Assembly: GCA_036245525.1 (NCBI GenBank)
Contig: BTPG01000002.1
Span: forward strand, 168,808,625 to 168,872,624
DNA: 64,000 nucleotides
Direction: 5' to 3'
Origin: Semisulcospira habei
Lineage: Eukaryota > Mollusca > Gastropoda > Semisulcospiridae
The notes beneath the pieces were generated by a model. That model was not told the DNA's origin. It made no database searches and saw only the letters and a list, made by a program, of their open reading frames with translations. How positions within the stretch are numbered: position 1 is the first letter of the stretch; each line of letters starts with the position of its first letter. A program made the translations under genes and the position numbers. Shown here piece by piece: positions 28,947 to 40,062 of the stretch.

Positions 28947-29155
28947 CCCCCCTTCACTGCCAAGAAACATAAACAGGACCCAGCTGCAAGAGATATAGAT
29001 CTTCACGAGCCCCTGTAGGTGCGGGGGCTCATGAGGATCTACGCCTCTTGCTGTGGCCACTTTGCATCCATGTTTATTGGACGGCCTGGGCTCCGAGATG
29101 AATTTTTTAAGTTTTCAGAAACACTCCCTGCCTCCACTGGCATTTAAGGGGTTAA
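28943..29155. repeat. Family D hairpin element, complete
   Basis: TTAACCCCCCTTCACTGCC to CATTTAAGGGGTTAA, 213 bp. The central hairpin is CGAGCCCCTGTAGGTGCGGG and GGCTCATGAGG. The right-hand unique part includes GGACGGCCTGGGCTCC. Confidence 0.86.
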
Positions 29156-29372
29156 ATTCCTGACAGCCCCACTCAATGAAAACCGCAATGACTAAATATC
29201 ATATTGGTGAGAAGATCGGTGAAGCTTGTACACATAAATGTTTTGTAAACTGCATGTCTTACCCATAATTACTTCATACGCATAATGAATCAGCATGATG
29301 ATATATAATTATATATATATATTTCTTTTTCAAAAGACTACACACACACACACTCTCGCACTGCCAACTGCA

Positions 29373-29453
29373 TTAACTCATTTGAGACGTGCCACATCTG
29401 GACACTAGGCCTAAGGTCGCGTGTCCGGATGCGGCACGTCTCGAATGAGTTTA
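29373..29453. repeat. Family C hairpin element
   Basis: TTAACTCATTTGAGACGTGCC to GGCACGTCTCGAATGAGTTTA, with GTGTCCGGAT against ATCTGGACAC inside. Confidence 0.84.
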
Positions 29454-29806
29454 TGCTTTTATGAATATCCAAAATCCATCTATGTATGTCTTTATATTTA
29501 TTAAAATCGTTCAACAGTTACACATTGAATAATACACCTCACACAGATCACTCCATCATGGACATTCAGTCAAAACTGGAATCAAAATCACTGGACATGC
29601 AAATCGACATGATAAATGTCACGATGGTTACCCCCCTGGATCTGCTAGGTGTTTGCAGCTGATCCAGGTAGGTAATCAAAGCTCAAGAATCTTTCTCTTA
29701 CATTTTCTCTTTAAGTTACCAACTGCTCGCTACAAATGCTCACTACTGCAACATGCTGCCCATTCAGTCACCAGTCCATGCTAGTTCTCTACATCAATAT
29801 CTTTAC

Positions 29807-29883
29807 CCTTTGGCCGTCGGTAGCATTTTTTGTCCGGCAGGAATCATCGCGACAACAAATGCTACCGACGGCCAAAGAGTTAA
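29807..29883. repeat. Family B hairpin element, short apex
   Basis: CCCTTTGGCCGTCGGTAGCA pairs with TGCTACCGACGGCCAAAGAG. Both arms carry the GGCCGTCGG variant, and the apex has lost one half of the GATGATTCC block. Confidence 0.84.
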
Positions 29884-30459
29884 GCACCATGCGCAGAAGA
29901 TTGGGGGAGGCAACCAGTGTCACCTGCCTTGCTTACCATAACCCACGTTCACTCAACTCTCAAACTGTTGAATGCCGGTTCAGAGGCTCAGAATGGTGAA
30001 CAAACGTACCCAAAAAAACTAATGCCGAAAAACAGTCGATTGCTAGCATCTGTGCAGTTTGTGACTTTGGATCTTATGAAAGAGCCTTAAGGTCCAAAAT
30101 TTCAGAACAACACACATTTGGTTATGATGCAGAAGAAGGGAAGGAAACTGTAGTTTTATATTTGTGCTGGTCCATAATCATAGCCCCTGGAGTCATTGCA
30201 ACAAAATCACTACCGACTGCCGAGTTAAAGTGGCCATGCAAATAGCCACAAAGGTTTGGCTGTCAGTAGCACTTTTTATTGTGACGATTCTTGCAGAAGG
30301 GTTTAATACTACAAAGCTGATAAAAGTTTGCATAAGCATTTGCACAGTTTTGTACAAAAACCCAATATCCATCAGCTGTCTCTAAGTGGTAAAAAAAATA
30401 ACACTGTACTTGCACAGAACACTAGTTATACACTGTACATATGGTATCAACTTGTACAC

Positions 30460-30551
30460 TTAACCCTTTGGCTGTTAGTAGTGCTTTTTCTTGTGACGAT
30501 TCCTGCAGGAATCCTCGTGACAAAAACCACTACCAACAGCCAAAGGGTTAA
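30460..30551. repeat. Family B hairpin element
   Basis: TTAACCCTTTGGCTGTTAGT to CAACAGCCAAAGGGTTAA, 92 bp, with GATTCCTGCAGGAATC at the centre. A decayed half copy lies at about 30250-30310. Confidence 0.88.
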
Positions 30552-30659
30552 CACTTGTGTAGAACTCTTTTTAACTGCTGGATCCATTGCCATGTACATG
30601 AATTTGTACAATATGCCTGAGGATTTAACCTGAAGATCTAACGCAATCAACAATTTACA

Positions 30660-31250
30660 GATATTTTACTGATCAAAATGTAGAAAAAAATACTACAGAG
30701 AGTAACGACTAAAATAGTACTGTACATTGTAAATATTTGTGCAAATCTTCCGGTACTAAGTGGCGTATATGCACAATTCTGTTTCATAATGCCAACATTT
30801 CTGTTAATAGTGTTATACTATGGGACAGTACATCTGCTGAGACGCAGCTAATACACAAAACAAAATAAGACCAAAACCACAAAAACACAGTTTCACAACA
30901 AAGTACAATACAATAATACACATTTCTACAACCACAACTGCACTAACAACCGATTTTACGACATGCACACACAGACACATACGTTCCATGCTCAAAGTAA
31001 CATAGAGAAAAAGCCTACACAAAAGAGTGGCTCAAAGGTGAAAGTCAGTTGCCAAAGCCAGCTGGAACAAATCTATCTTTCATATGAATCCACTGTAAGA
31101 GCAGTGAACAATTCACACTGCCTGGCAAGAAAGTGATACAGTATGGCCTACACAAAGAATAATGCATGATGCACAACCGAATTCAATGTGCTTGTGGCTG
31201 TGTGAAGCTGCAAGTAGCAAACTCATTATGCATACACACGGGTGACAGTG
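30660..31250. other. AT-rich intergenic DNA
   Basis: No gene or repeat was recognised apart from short A-runs and AC-rich patches (30840-30990). Confidence 0.4.
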
Positions 31251-31314
31251 CCAAAAAAAAAAAAAAAAATGTAGTGGATGAAAAGGGGCCATGGACTATA
31301 CCCCATAATCCACG

Positions 31315-31395
31315 GCCAGCAAGAGACATAAATGCTCATGAGCCCCTGCATCTGCAGCAGTTCATGAGAATTGTTGCCTCTAGCAGATTGAACAG
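31315..31395. repeat. Family D hairpin, decayed
   Basis: CAGCAAGAGACATAAATGCTC and CATGAGAATTGTTGCCTCTAGC are mutated family D arms. Confidence 0.6.
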
Positions 31396-31739
31396 GCTGA
31401 CTGAAGGGCTGTTCTGTCTGAACAAAAAGGCTGAAATTCAACTTTCTGAGATCTTGATAAAGCTGAATCAGCCTCCAGGACTGAAGACTGTCACCCATGT
31501 ATACAGTTGCATGTGCGTTATGTACATGAGCACGCAACTGTGATCCCACTGCATTCAATTGTGCACCATATAATGCGCACCCCACTGGTCACCTCCCTCG
31601 ATATGCTACTGCGATAAATAACAAGGGATAACCACAGTGCCTGCACTCTAGTTCTTGCACCTTTCATGTTTGACACCTGTGGCCAGCTCTACTATGTAGG
31701 CTTCATCTAGCGCTAGTGACGTCTGTCACACATGTAACC

Positions 31740-31941
31740 TTAACCCCTTCACTGCCCGAGGACGCAGATATTGTAAACATTGCAACTTCAATGTCAAAGA
31801 TGCCCAGCCATCCAAAGAACACAGTAGTTTAGGCAAGCGGCATAGATCTTCATGAGCACCCGCAACTGCGAGGGCTCATGAGGATCTATACCTCTTGCAG
31901 CTGGGTGATGTTCAGTTTATTCTCGGCAGTAAACAGGTTAA
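31740..31941. repeat. Family D hairpin element, complete
   Basis: TTAACCCCTTCACTGCC to GGCAGTAAACAGGTTAA. The arms are GGCATAGATCTTCATGAGC and GCTCATGAGGATCTATACC. Confidence 0.85.
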
Positions 31942-32225
31942 ACCTACCAGATTACTTTACCACTCTTACTGCATTAGCAAAATTACACATCCTTTAAATA
32001 CACGCAAATTCTGCTGAAATACAGAACATTACAATGCACCACTTTGTCAAACATGCAAACAACCACACTCATACAATAGCTGCTTCAATCATTGCATGCA
32101 AGAAACTAAAAATGTTACGCCGTGTTCAATGGTCCTGTTCACCAAAACACAACGTTCTGCATCTTTTGCAAACCACCCAGCAATACATTCACATGCAATG
32201 AACGTTTTTTTTCCATACATTTACT

Positions 32226-35034
32226 CTCTTGGCTTGACTTCGCGAACGAAGATTTTATAGGAGTTGCCCACGACGTCTGCAGGCTTGTTCGTGGCTGCGG
32301 AGGCCAATCCGAGACAGGCAGGTTCGACCGCAGTGGCTGCAGGGGAAGGTATGGCCAGGGTTCTGAGCTGCGGCATCTCTGTTTTTTCTCCTGAGCCGCT
32401 TGTCCTTAAGGCTAGCTCTGTGAGAGTCCTCAAAGGAGACAGCTGCCTTGTAAATGGTGGAGCGCCAGGTGTCACGGTCCGCAGCAAGCGAAGACCACTG
32501 GTGGTGGTCGATTTGGCAGGCACTAAGTGACTTCTTGAGACAGTCTTTGTATCTCTTCTTTGGTGCCCCTCTGTCACGGTGTCCAGTAGCAAGCTCGCCG
32601 AACAGGGTGATCTTTGGTAGGCGATGATCCTCCATCCTGGAGACATGCCCCGCCCAGCGGAGCTGTGTCCGCAGCAGCAAAGCCTCGATGCTCACAGTTT
32701 CAGCCTGTTCAAAGGACCTCGACGTTGGTGACATAGTCACTCCAGTGAATGCCCAGGATGGTACGCAGGCAGCGCTGGTGGAAGCGTTCGAGGAGTCGTA
32801 GTTGGCTGCGGTAGAGGGCCCAAGACTCGGAACCATACAGCAGGGTGGTGAGGACCACAGCTCTGTACACGCTGATCTTGGTGCCTGTTTTCAGCTGTTG
32901 ATTGTGCCACACCCGCTTGAAAAGTCGCCCGAAAGCGCTGTTCGCTTTTGCCAGCCTGCTGTCAAGCTCCTTGTCCAGCTTGGCGTCCGACGTGATAATG
33001 CAGCCAAGGTAAGTAAACTGGTGCACTGACTTTAGTTCAGACTCGCCAATAGTGATGTGAGGAGGGCGATACACTGTCTTGGGTGCCGGCTGATGGAGGA
33101 CCTCTGTCTTTTTCAGACTGACCTCGAGTCCAAAGAGCTGGGCAGCATCTGCGAAGCAAGACGTGATGCGCTGCAGGGCTCTCTCTGTGTGTGCAACGAG
33201 GGCAGCATCATCAGCAAAAAGCAGCTCACGAATCAGTTGGTCTAGGGTTTTCGTGTGGGCCTGCAGTCGTCTAAGGTTGAACAGGCTGCCATCGAGACGA
33301 TACCTGATGTACACTGCATCGTCATCATCGAGGTCCACTGTGGCCTGCTTCAACATCATGCTAAAAAAGATGGTGAAGAGGGTCGGTGCCAGCACGCAGC
33401 CCTGCTTTACGCCGTTGAGAATAGGGAATGGTTCTGAGAGATCATTGTTGAGTCTGACCTGGCCTTGCTGGTCCTCGTGTAGCTGGACAATCATGTTGAG
33501 GAACTTTGGGGGACAGCCAAGTCGCTCCAGGATCTGCCACATGCCTTGCCTGCTCACAGTGTCGAACGCTTTTGTTAGGTCGACAAATGTTACGTACAGC
33601 CCTTTGTTCTGCTCGCGGCACTTCTCCTGTAGCTGTCTCAGCACAAAGACCATATCGGTGGTGCTCCTGTTTGCTCTGAAGCCACACTGGCCCTCTGGGA
33701 GTTGGTCTTCAGCGATGGCAGGTACCAGCCGATTCAGGAGCAGCCTTGCAAGGATTTTCCCAGCAATGGACAGCAGGGTAATTCCCCGATAGTTGGAACA
33801 GTCAGACTTCTCGCCTTTGTTCTTGTACAGGGTGATAACGACTGCATCACGGAGATCTTTTGGTAGTGTTCCTTCCTCCCAGCAGCAGAGAAAGAGGTCA
33901 TGGAGCTTGTTGTGCAGTGCTGTGCCTCCATGTTTCCAGATCTCTGGCGGTATTCCATCAATGCCTGCTGCTTTGCCACTCTTGAGCTGGTGGATGGCTG
34001 TGAGGGTCTCTTCAGCGGTGGGCGGTTCGTCCAATTCAACCTTTACTGGGAGGTGTGGGATTTGTAGGACGACTGCTTCTTGAACAGTGTGCGCTCAGCG
34101 CTGAAGAGGCTCTGAAAGTATTCCGACCAGCGGTTCAAGATGGAAGTATTATCTGTGAGGAGTGCCTGGCCATTCGCGCTTCGCAGGGGACTTTGTACCA
34201 GGTGCCTGGGGCCATACACTGCTTTCAGTGCTTCGTAGAAGCCCCTGTAGTCACCATTGTCAGCACAAAGCTGGGTCCTCTGTGCAAGTCTGGTCCACCA
34301 CTCATTCTGGAGATCTCTGAGCTTGCGCTGGAGACTGCTGCAGACGAGGCGGAAGGCAGATTTCTTCACAGGGCAGGAAGGCTGGGCTAGGTGGGCCTGA
34401 TGGGCGGCTCTTTTTTTTGCTAGGTGTTCCTGGATCTCTACATCGTTTTCGTCAAACCAGTCTTTGTTCTTCTTTCTGGCGAAACCCAAGACTTCTGCAG
34501 AGGATTTTGCAATAGCAGTTTTCAGTTGTTCCCAAAGTGTTTCAGGGGAGGAGTCTACTGGGTCCGCCGTGTCTTTGAGCCTGCGCTGTAAATCTGTCTG
34601 AAAGGCAGCTTTCACATCGTCACGCTGAAGGCTGGCAACGTCAAGCTTTTTCTTGGGGGGCCCCCATTTCTTGGGTTTTGGCTTGAAGTGGAGCCTGAGT
34701 TTGCAGCGGACAAGGCGGTGGTCAGTGTGGCACTCTGCGCTGGGCATCACTCTGGTGAGGAGGACGTCACTGCGGTCCCTCTGACGCACTAGGACATAGT
34801 CGATAAGGTGCCAGTGTTTGGAGCGAGGATGCATCCAGGTGGTCTTTCGACTGTCCTTTTGCTGAAAAGTAGTGTTGGTGATGACCAGTTGCTGCTCCGC
34901 ACAGAACTCCAACAGTAGGCGGCCATTGTCATTGCAGTTCCCCATGCCATGCTTGCCGAGGACTCCTTTCCAGGCTTCAGAGTCCTGGCCCACTCTGGCG
35001 TTGAAGTCGCCAAGGATGATGACTTTGTCGTCTG
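32226..35034 (-). mobile_element. 5'-truncated LINE with a C-terminal zinc finger
   Basis: Flanked by CATACATTTACT at 32214-32225 and 35035-35046 (12 bp, exact). The minus strand carries most of the endonuclease domain, the RT and a C-terminal finger, broken by two frameshifts. It sits in the intergenic region between the two convergent genes. Confidence 0.92.
32255..35034 (-). pseudogene. LINE endonuclease/reverse transcriptase, two frameshifts
   Basis: Segment 1 (35034-34043) holds the C-terminal endonuclease motifs [24 protein letters not shown] and [13 protein letters not shown]. Its apparent start Met comes from the flanking target duplication. A ~1-nt shift near 34085 leads to segment 2 (34034-32709), the RT: GFRANRSTTDMVFVL, FVDLTKAFDTV, GVKQGCVLAPTLFT and LLFADDAALVAH. 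A second shift near 32710 leads to the C-terminal segment, which ends in a C2H2-like finger, FPCSHCGRTCLSRIGLRSHE followed by QAC. The order matches RTE-like molluscan LINEs. With the frameshifts and truncation this copy is inactive. Confidence 0.9.
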
Positions 35035-35272
35035 CATACATTTACTAGTAAATGGTAAACTGTTCACACATACAAACATGCTAGTAACAGCTTTTGTAGC
35101 CATGGCAACCTTTTTCAACACGTAAAAGTCAACTGGTATCTTAAGATTCAAAATGCTTCCTGTAAAAGCAATATACATTTGTTCATGCTCCTTACAAGTA
35201 TACAACACAGGCCTCAGAAAAAAAAATTCTGAGAATATAGCAAAAATGAAAATCCGGATTTGTTTGAAAAGA

Positions 35273-35660
35273 TTGATTGATTGATTGTACATTGCTTAAC
35301 GTCCCGACAGCAACAAGGCTTTCTCAGGACGTGCCTGCACTGCTTGTGAAAAAAAAACTAAACAGAATATTGAATGTATGTCGCCAGCCGGTCAAATACG
35401 TTAAATAAACCTACAACATGGGGCCTAAATAAAGCTAAGACCATTTAGCAACACACATCCAATATCAAGAGCTACAGGCAGCGCAGACAGTAGGGAGAGT
35501 TTTAAAAAGACAAATACAGGTGAATGGACAAAGGGTAGACAGAAACGCATGCCCCAGAATAGAGAGAAAAACCCACCCTGTGGGGTTGACCAGGGTGACC
35601 CTGGGAACTAAAAAATACCTAACCCCACCCAAGGCCCCCAGGGCAGACCCGGGTGGGGGA
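35273..35660 (-). mobile_element. SINE-like element, copy 1
   Basis: A 388-bp unit. On the minus strand it starts CCCCCACCCGGGTCTGCC (GC-rich head) and ends in a (TCAA)n-type tail, seen as GATTGATTGATTG on the plus strand. TGTTTGAAAAGA flanks it at 35261-35272 and 35661-35672. It has no ORF. No tRNA-type A/B boxes were recognised in the head. Confidence 0.88.
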
Positions 35661-35811
35661 TGTTTGAAAAGAAGACTGTACATCACTAGATCACACAGTC
35701 AAATGCATCAATTCATACCTGTTGCCAGTTTCAAATGCGACAGGTTAGCTGATGATAATTTTGGTATTGCATTGTTTTTCACTGTGCTTATTTGGTCTCT
35801 TTTCATTTGTT

Positions 35812-36142
35812 CCCCCACCTGGGTCTGCCCTGGGGGACTTGGGTGGGGTTAACTACTTTTTAGTCCCCAGTGTCACCCTGATCAGCCCCACAGGGTGGGT
35901 TTTCCCCTTTATTCTGGGGCATGTGTTTCTGTCTACCCTTGTTCCATTCAGCTGCATTTTCCTTTTTTAAACCCTCCCTACTGTCTGCGCTGCCTGTAGC
36001 TCTTGATATTGTATGTGTGTTGCTAAATGGTCTTAGGTTTATTTAGCTGGCGACAAACATCCAATATTCCGTTCACTTTTTTTTCTTCACAAGCAGTGCA
36101 GGCACGTCCTGTCGGGACGATAAGCAATGTACAACCAACTAA
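35812..36142 (+). mobile_element. SINE-like element, copy 2, opposite orientation
   Basis: It starts CCCCCACCTGGGTCTGCCC. It ends AAGCAATGTACAACCAACTAA with little tail and is shorter (331 bp). TCTTTTCATTTGTT flanks it at 35798-35811 and 36143-36156. Confidence 0.88.
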
Positions 36143-36201
36143 TCTTTTCATTTGTTATCACACTATTTGTTATAAGGTTTCATTAGCGGATTCTTGATGA
36201 A

Positions 36202-36588
36202 TGATTGATTGATTGTACATTGCTTAACGTCCCGACAGCAACAAGGCTTTCTCAGGACGTGCCTGCACTGCTTGTGAAAAAAAAAACTAAACAGAACATT
36301 GAATGTATGTCGCCAGCCGGTCAAACACATTAAATAAACCTAACACATGGGGCCTAAATAAAGCTAAGACCATTTAGCAACACACATCCAATATCAAGAG
36401 CTACAGGCAGTGCAGACAGTAGGGAGAGTTTAAAAAAGGCAAATACAGGTGAATGGACCTCGGGTAGACAGAAACACATGCCCCAGAATAGAGAGAAAAC
36501 CCCACCCTGTGGAGCTGACCAGGGTGACCCTGGGAACTAAAAAATACCTAACCCCACCCAAGTCCCCCAGGGCAGACCCGGGTGGGGT
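36202..36588 (-). mobile_element. SINE-like element, copy 3
   Basis: Nearly identical to copy 1 and in the same orientation. GGATTCTTGATGAA flanks it at 36188-36201 and 36589-36602. Confidence 0.88.
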
Positions 36589-36639
36589 GGATTCTTGATG
36601 AAATTATCAATTTTATATAGGTATTCTTTTAGGTCTACA

Positions 36640-36790
36640 TCACAGTTCTGGAGACAGAACAACCATAATAGTTCAAGTGGAATAGCTTGGCGCCTACTGG
36701 CACCTAACTATTCAACACCACCCATAAACTACCATGGTCAATCCACATCCTGTTGTAGTGTGTCAGAACTTTATGGATTACCATGGCACA
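36640..36790. repeat. Degenerate family E/A hairpin
   Basis: Keeps ACCATAATAGTTCAAG, GGAATAGCTTGGCGCC and ACTACCATGGTCAATCCAC. Several deletions have occurred in the right arm. Confidence 0.6.
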
Positions 36791-37165
36791 GAGGACAGAG
36801 TCTAATCAGTCTGCATGCGAGGATAAATGCAATTGTTTTCATCCCTACGTCACATGACCAGTTGCTTTAGCGCAACCCGTACCAAAATCCTTGTAGCGAC
36901 AAACGGCGGACTTCTTGTAGCTCTCTTTCTGACGCATCTCTGATGCCAGTTTTGTTCTATAAAAGATCACCAAAACATTATAAAGTTTAAAAAAAATACT
37001 TCGAAACAACATGCACACTACTGGAGACGGCGACGTCATGAAATATTTTAAATTACGTCATGTCTGTTATGTATAAATGTTTTATTCCTTTAATGTCAGT
37101 CATGTCTGGTGTGATCCAGGTCGTAAGATTTCTTCTTGATTTCTTTTACAAAAATAGTGGAGGAA

Positions 37166-37240
37166 TGAAAACAAATGTTATTGGTAGCAGGGGCTTTCTG
37201 CACGGATCCTTGTAGCAAACCCCTGCCACCAATAACTTAT
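37166..37240. repeat. Imperfect palindrome
   Basis: ATTGGTAGCAGGGGCTTTC pairs with GCAAACCCCTGCCACCAAT. It is a single clear copy in this window, with a weak relative at 37404-37445. Confidence 0.6.
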
Positions 37241-37265
37241 ATTATTATATTATACCGCTACTCCG

Positions 37266-37269
37266 CCCC

Positions 37270-37300
<31 letters not shown>

Positions 37301-37312
37301 AAAAAAAAAAAA
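37266..37312 (-). repeat. C25-A22 composite tract (T22-G25 on the minus strand)
   Basis: Twenty-five C followed by twenty-two A. On the minus strand the sequence after the G run is CGGAGTAGCGGTATA, similar to the flank of the tract at 28413. Confidence 0.95.
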
Positions 37313-37470
37313 CCAACAACCACCAAAGAAAAACAACCTAAAACAGCCCCAGGCAAAAATTCTAATTGATTTCGGTGGAGAAATGGCAAAACATCAAGCT
37401 CAGATGTGTGCGGTTGCAGGGGCTCTTGTGGCAAACCTCTTGTGGTCCATGATCAGCTATAGGCTAGCCC

Positions 37471-37551
37471 TTAACCCTTTCAGTGTCAGTAGCATTTTTT
37501 GTCGAAATGAATCATCACGACAAAATCTACTACCAACATGCAAAGGGTTAG
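37471..37551. repeat. Family B hairpin element
   Basis: TTAACCCTTTCAGTGTCAGTA to CATGCAAAGGGTTA, with AATGAATCATCACGACAAAA retained and one half of the apex lost. Confidence 0.75.
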
Positions 37552-37609
37552 ACTGGCGTTGTAACTTCAGTATAAGTTTGATACAACTGTACAGACTTAC
37601 TGAGTTGTG

Positions 37610-37837
37610 TTAATCCATATCATACTGAGGCTAAACGCTTCAAATTTGTACACTGCCATTGATATGCAAGATTCATTATAGTACTTACAAATAAGGATAC
37701 AGACCAATGGCTTTAGTTCAAGGCTAGTGCCAGAATAGCTTGGCGCCTTGAGGCGCCAAGCTATTCTGGCACTAGCCTTGAACTATTTTAGTCAAACTTA
37801 TTTCACATGCTGGTGTATCGAGAATGATAAGGGTTAA
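37610..37837. repeat. Family F hairpin element (F3)
   Basis: The core arms are TTCAAGGCTAGTGCC and GGCACTAGCCTTGAA. Relative to F1/F2 (GGGTAGTG), the same G-to-C change is present in both arms of this one copy. Confidence 0.88.
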
Positions 37838-38290
37838 CCAACTGGCATAATCCTAAAACACTAGAACAACCAACCCATCATGCAAAAGACCCTTGAACTG
37901 ACCCACGCAGCCAAGTGGCCCAATGACAGCTGATGTTGGCCCAAAGACCTTTTGAATACCTAGAGAACCAGAACACATCTAAAGACACACTGGCAGTTTT
38001 AGTTTTTGACGCTTGTTCATTTCAGCCCTCAACTGAACAAATTTCCGGTCATTCAAAACTCAAAAGTTATGTCAGACTGACTAAATCAAAACTCTCCCTA
38101 CCAATATGGTAGCAAATTAAGGTTTCTACAAAGAAACAGAAGAGATAACATCCCTGCATATCAAAACCATCCAATACTAACCTTCTTGCGCATGCGCAAG
38201 TGGTGTTTAAAGTACCCATGGCTGCACCACACAAAGGGGTTAAAATAATTAAAGAAATCCATACTCCATAACTTTACAGTGTAAACCATT

Positions 38291-38367
38291 AACTCATTCC
38301 TGATGTGCTGCCTCTGGATACGTGGCTTGAGCCGCGTATCCAGAGCCGGCACGTCTCAAATGAGTGA
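38291..38367. repeat. Family C hairpin element
   Basis: TTAACTCATTCCTGATGTGC to GGCACGTCTCAAATGAGTGAA, with inner CTCTGGATACGTGGC and GCCGCGTATCCAGAG. Confidence 0.82.
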
Positions 38368-38631
38368 ACTATATTACCAGTACATAAAGTTATAAAACCA
38401 ATATAACGTAAATAGAACGACCTCAATCAATCTCAGTGCAGAGCTTCAAATCCAGCAGTTTACTGTTCAAAATTCATTAGCAAAATTACACATCCTATAA
38501 ATTAACACAAATGTTGCTCACGTACACACGCACTGCTCTGTCTGAGATCAACCATGCAAACAATCACAATCGCAACAGCCCTTTCCATGATCTCTACACA
38601 ACACTCATCTTTATCAATGAAGACCCTAAAC

Positions 38632-38694
38632 ACCTTGTGCAAGCAGCCACCAGTACTATTTACAGTACCAGTGGCTGCATGCACAAAGGGTTAA
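38632..38694. repeat. Short hairpin element, family H
   Basis: CCTTGTGCAAGCAGCCACC, AGTACTATTTACAGTACC, GTGGCTGCATGCACAAAGG then GTTAA. Partial relatives lie at 41340-41390 and 44410-44480. Confidence 0.75.
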
Positions 38695-39019
38695 TTTTTC
38701 CTCATACTCTTGATGATACAGTTAAGAAAATAGTGAACAAGTACTGTAAACAACAACATTAGCTACCTTTGTAATTAGGGGCAAATGCTTGGGTACCGAC
38801 CAATATGCTGAACAAACGTTGATCCAATTTAGCAGTTCATGTAGTGCTATATAGAGAGAGTCCTCCATTGCATGCATATCAGCTGTTTGACTAAAACAAA
38901 AGTGCAACGAACTGTGATCAACGGCCTCGCAGATCTAGGCCGTTAACAGCCAAGATTGCAGACCAGTGCACACGATGCATTGAACGGCAGCCACCTGAGC
39001 ATCTTCATGCATACGAGAT

Positions 39020-39092
39020 GATAAATGGTGTACTGGTCTGTGATTTTGGACCGTACAGCCTCCAGCCCTGAGATCCAAAATCGCAGACCGGA
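39020..39092. repeat. Imperfect palindrome
   Basis: GGTCTGTGATTTTGGACC pairs with GAGATCCAAAATCGCAGACC. A related half-site is at about 2043 and another at 30060-30110. Confidence 0.6.
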
Positions 39093-39266
39093 TCAAAAAA
39101 ACATCAAAAGGGCAATGCCGTCATATGGCAAAAGTGTGTACATTTATGCCCATTTTTGTTCTGTTTTGAAAAAGCAAGATTTTCACTGTATAACAATGAA
39201 CATCTTGCGTTATTTCCAAATAGACATACCGGCTGTTTGCCATTAACAGCAAAGCTGTCATTTCCC

Positions 39267-39480
39267 TTAACCCATATAACCCTACGGCCGCATTTCCCAA
39301 ATTTTAGAGACGTTACCTGGCGACCGTGTACTAGTTGCAGGTGACAGATCAACCCTGATAATTCAAGGGTAGTGCCAGATGAGCTTGGCGCCTGCAGGCG
39401 CCAAGCTCATCTGGCACTTCCCTTGAATTATCAGGGTTGATCCATCTCCTGCCACAGGGCGTTGGGGCTAAATGGGTTAA
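39267..39480. repeat. Family A hairpin element (A12)
   Basis: Ends TTAACCCATATAACCCTAC and GGGGCTAAATGGGTTAA. The arms CAACCCTGATAATTC and GAATTATCAGGGTTG share a variant (CCTGA/TCAGG) not present in other copies. Confidence 0.88.
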
Positions 39481-39970
39481 TCGTTTTGGGACTAGGGGTC
39501 GACTCTGAGCGGGGAGCAGGGGTTATCAGCAAACGTGAATTACAATTCAATATCACTGCATATTATCAACGATTCACTGGATGTGCACACCTGAAAATGT
39601 GCTCAGCATTTTGGTTTGCAGTACCCACCTTCATGAAGACAACATATTTTCACTGCAGTCAAAAGAATTTCAACAGAATAAAATTACTGACAAACTTGAC
39701 ATAAATTTGTTCATGATAGAACAGCAGCATATGCTAAAATGGACGCATAGTTCTCACAAAACAGAACCATTATTTGGTTGACAACACATACACTTAAACG
39801 ACTTTGAAAGGGCAATAAAAGTATAAATTTAGCGCCTACAAAATAAATAAATGAGAAACACAAAATTGCAATCATTCACAAAACTCCCTATAAAACTGAA
39901 AGTATCAGTCAAAGATGTGAAAATATACTGCAAAATGTAGCAATGCAAGACAAATGTCATTAGTAGTAAA
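39481..39970. other. AT-rich intergenic DNA
   Basis: Nothing was recognised here beyond short AT-rich runs. Confidence 0.4.
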
Positions 39971-39972
39971 GT

Positions 39973-40062
39973 TATCCCTTTGGGGGTTGGTAGCGGTTTT
40001 AGTCGTGATGATTCCTGCAAGAATCATCACGCCTAAAACCATTACCGATACCCAATGTGTTA
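39973..40062. repeat. Family B hairpin element
   Basis: ATCCCTTTGGGGGTTGGTAGC to ACCGATACCCAATGTGTTAA, with GTGATGATTCCTGCAAGAAT at the centre. Confidence 0.78.

Noticed and set aside
32122..34390. Plus-strand open frames over the LINE at 32226-35034
   Set aside because: All overlap the minus-strand LINE coding sequence in antisense. The real similarity is on the minus strand.
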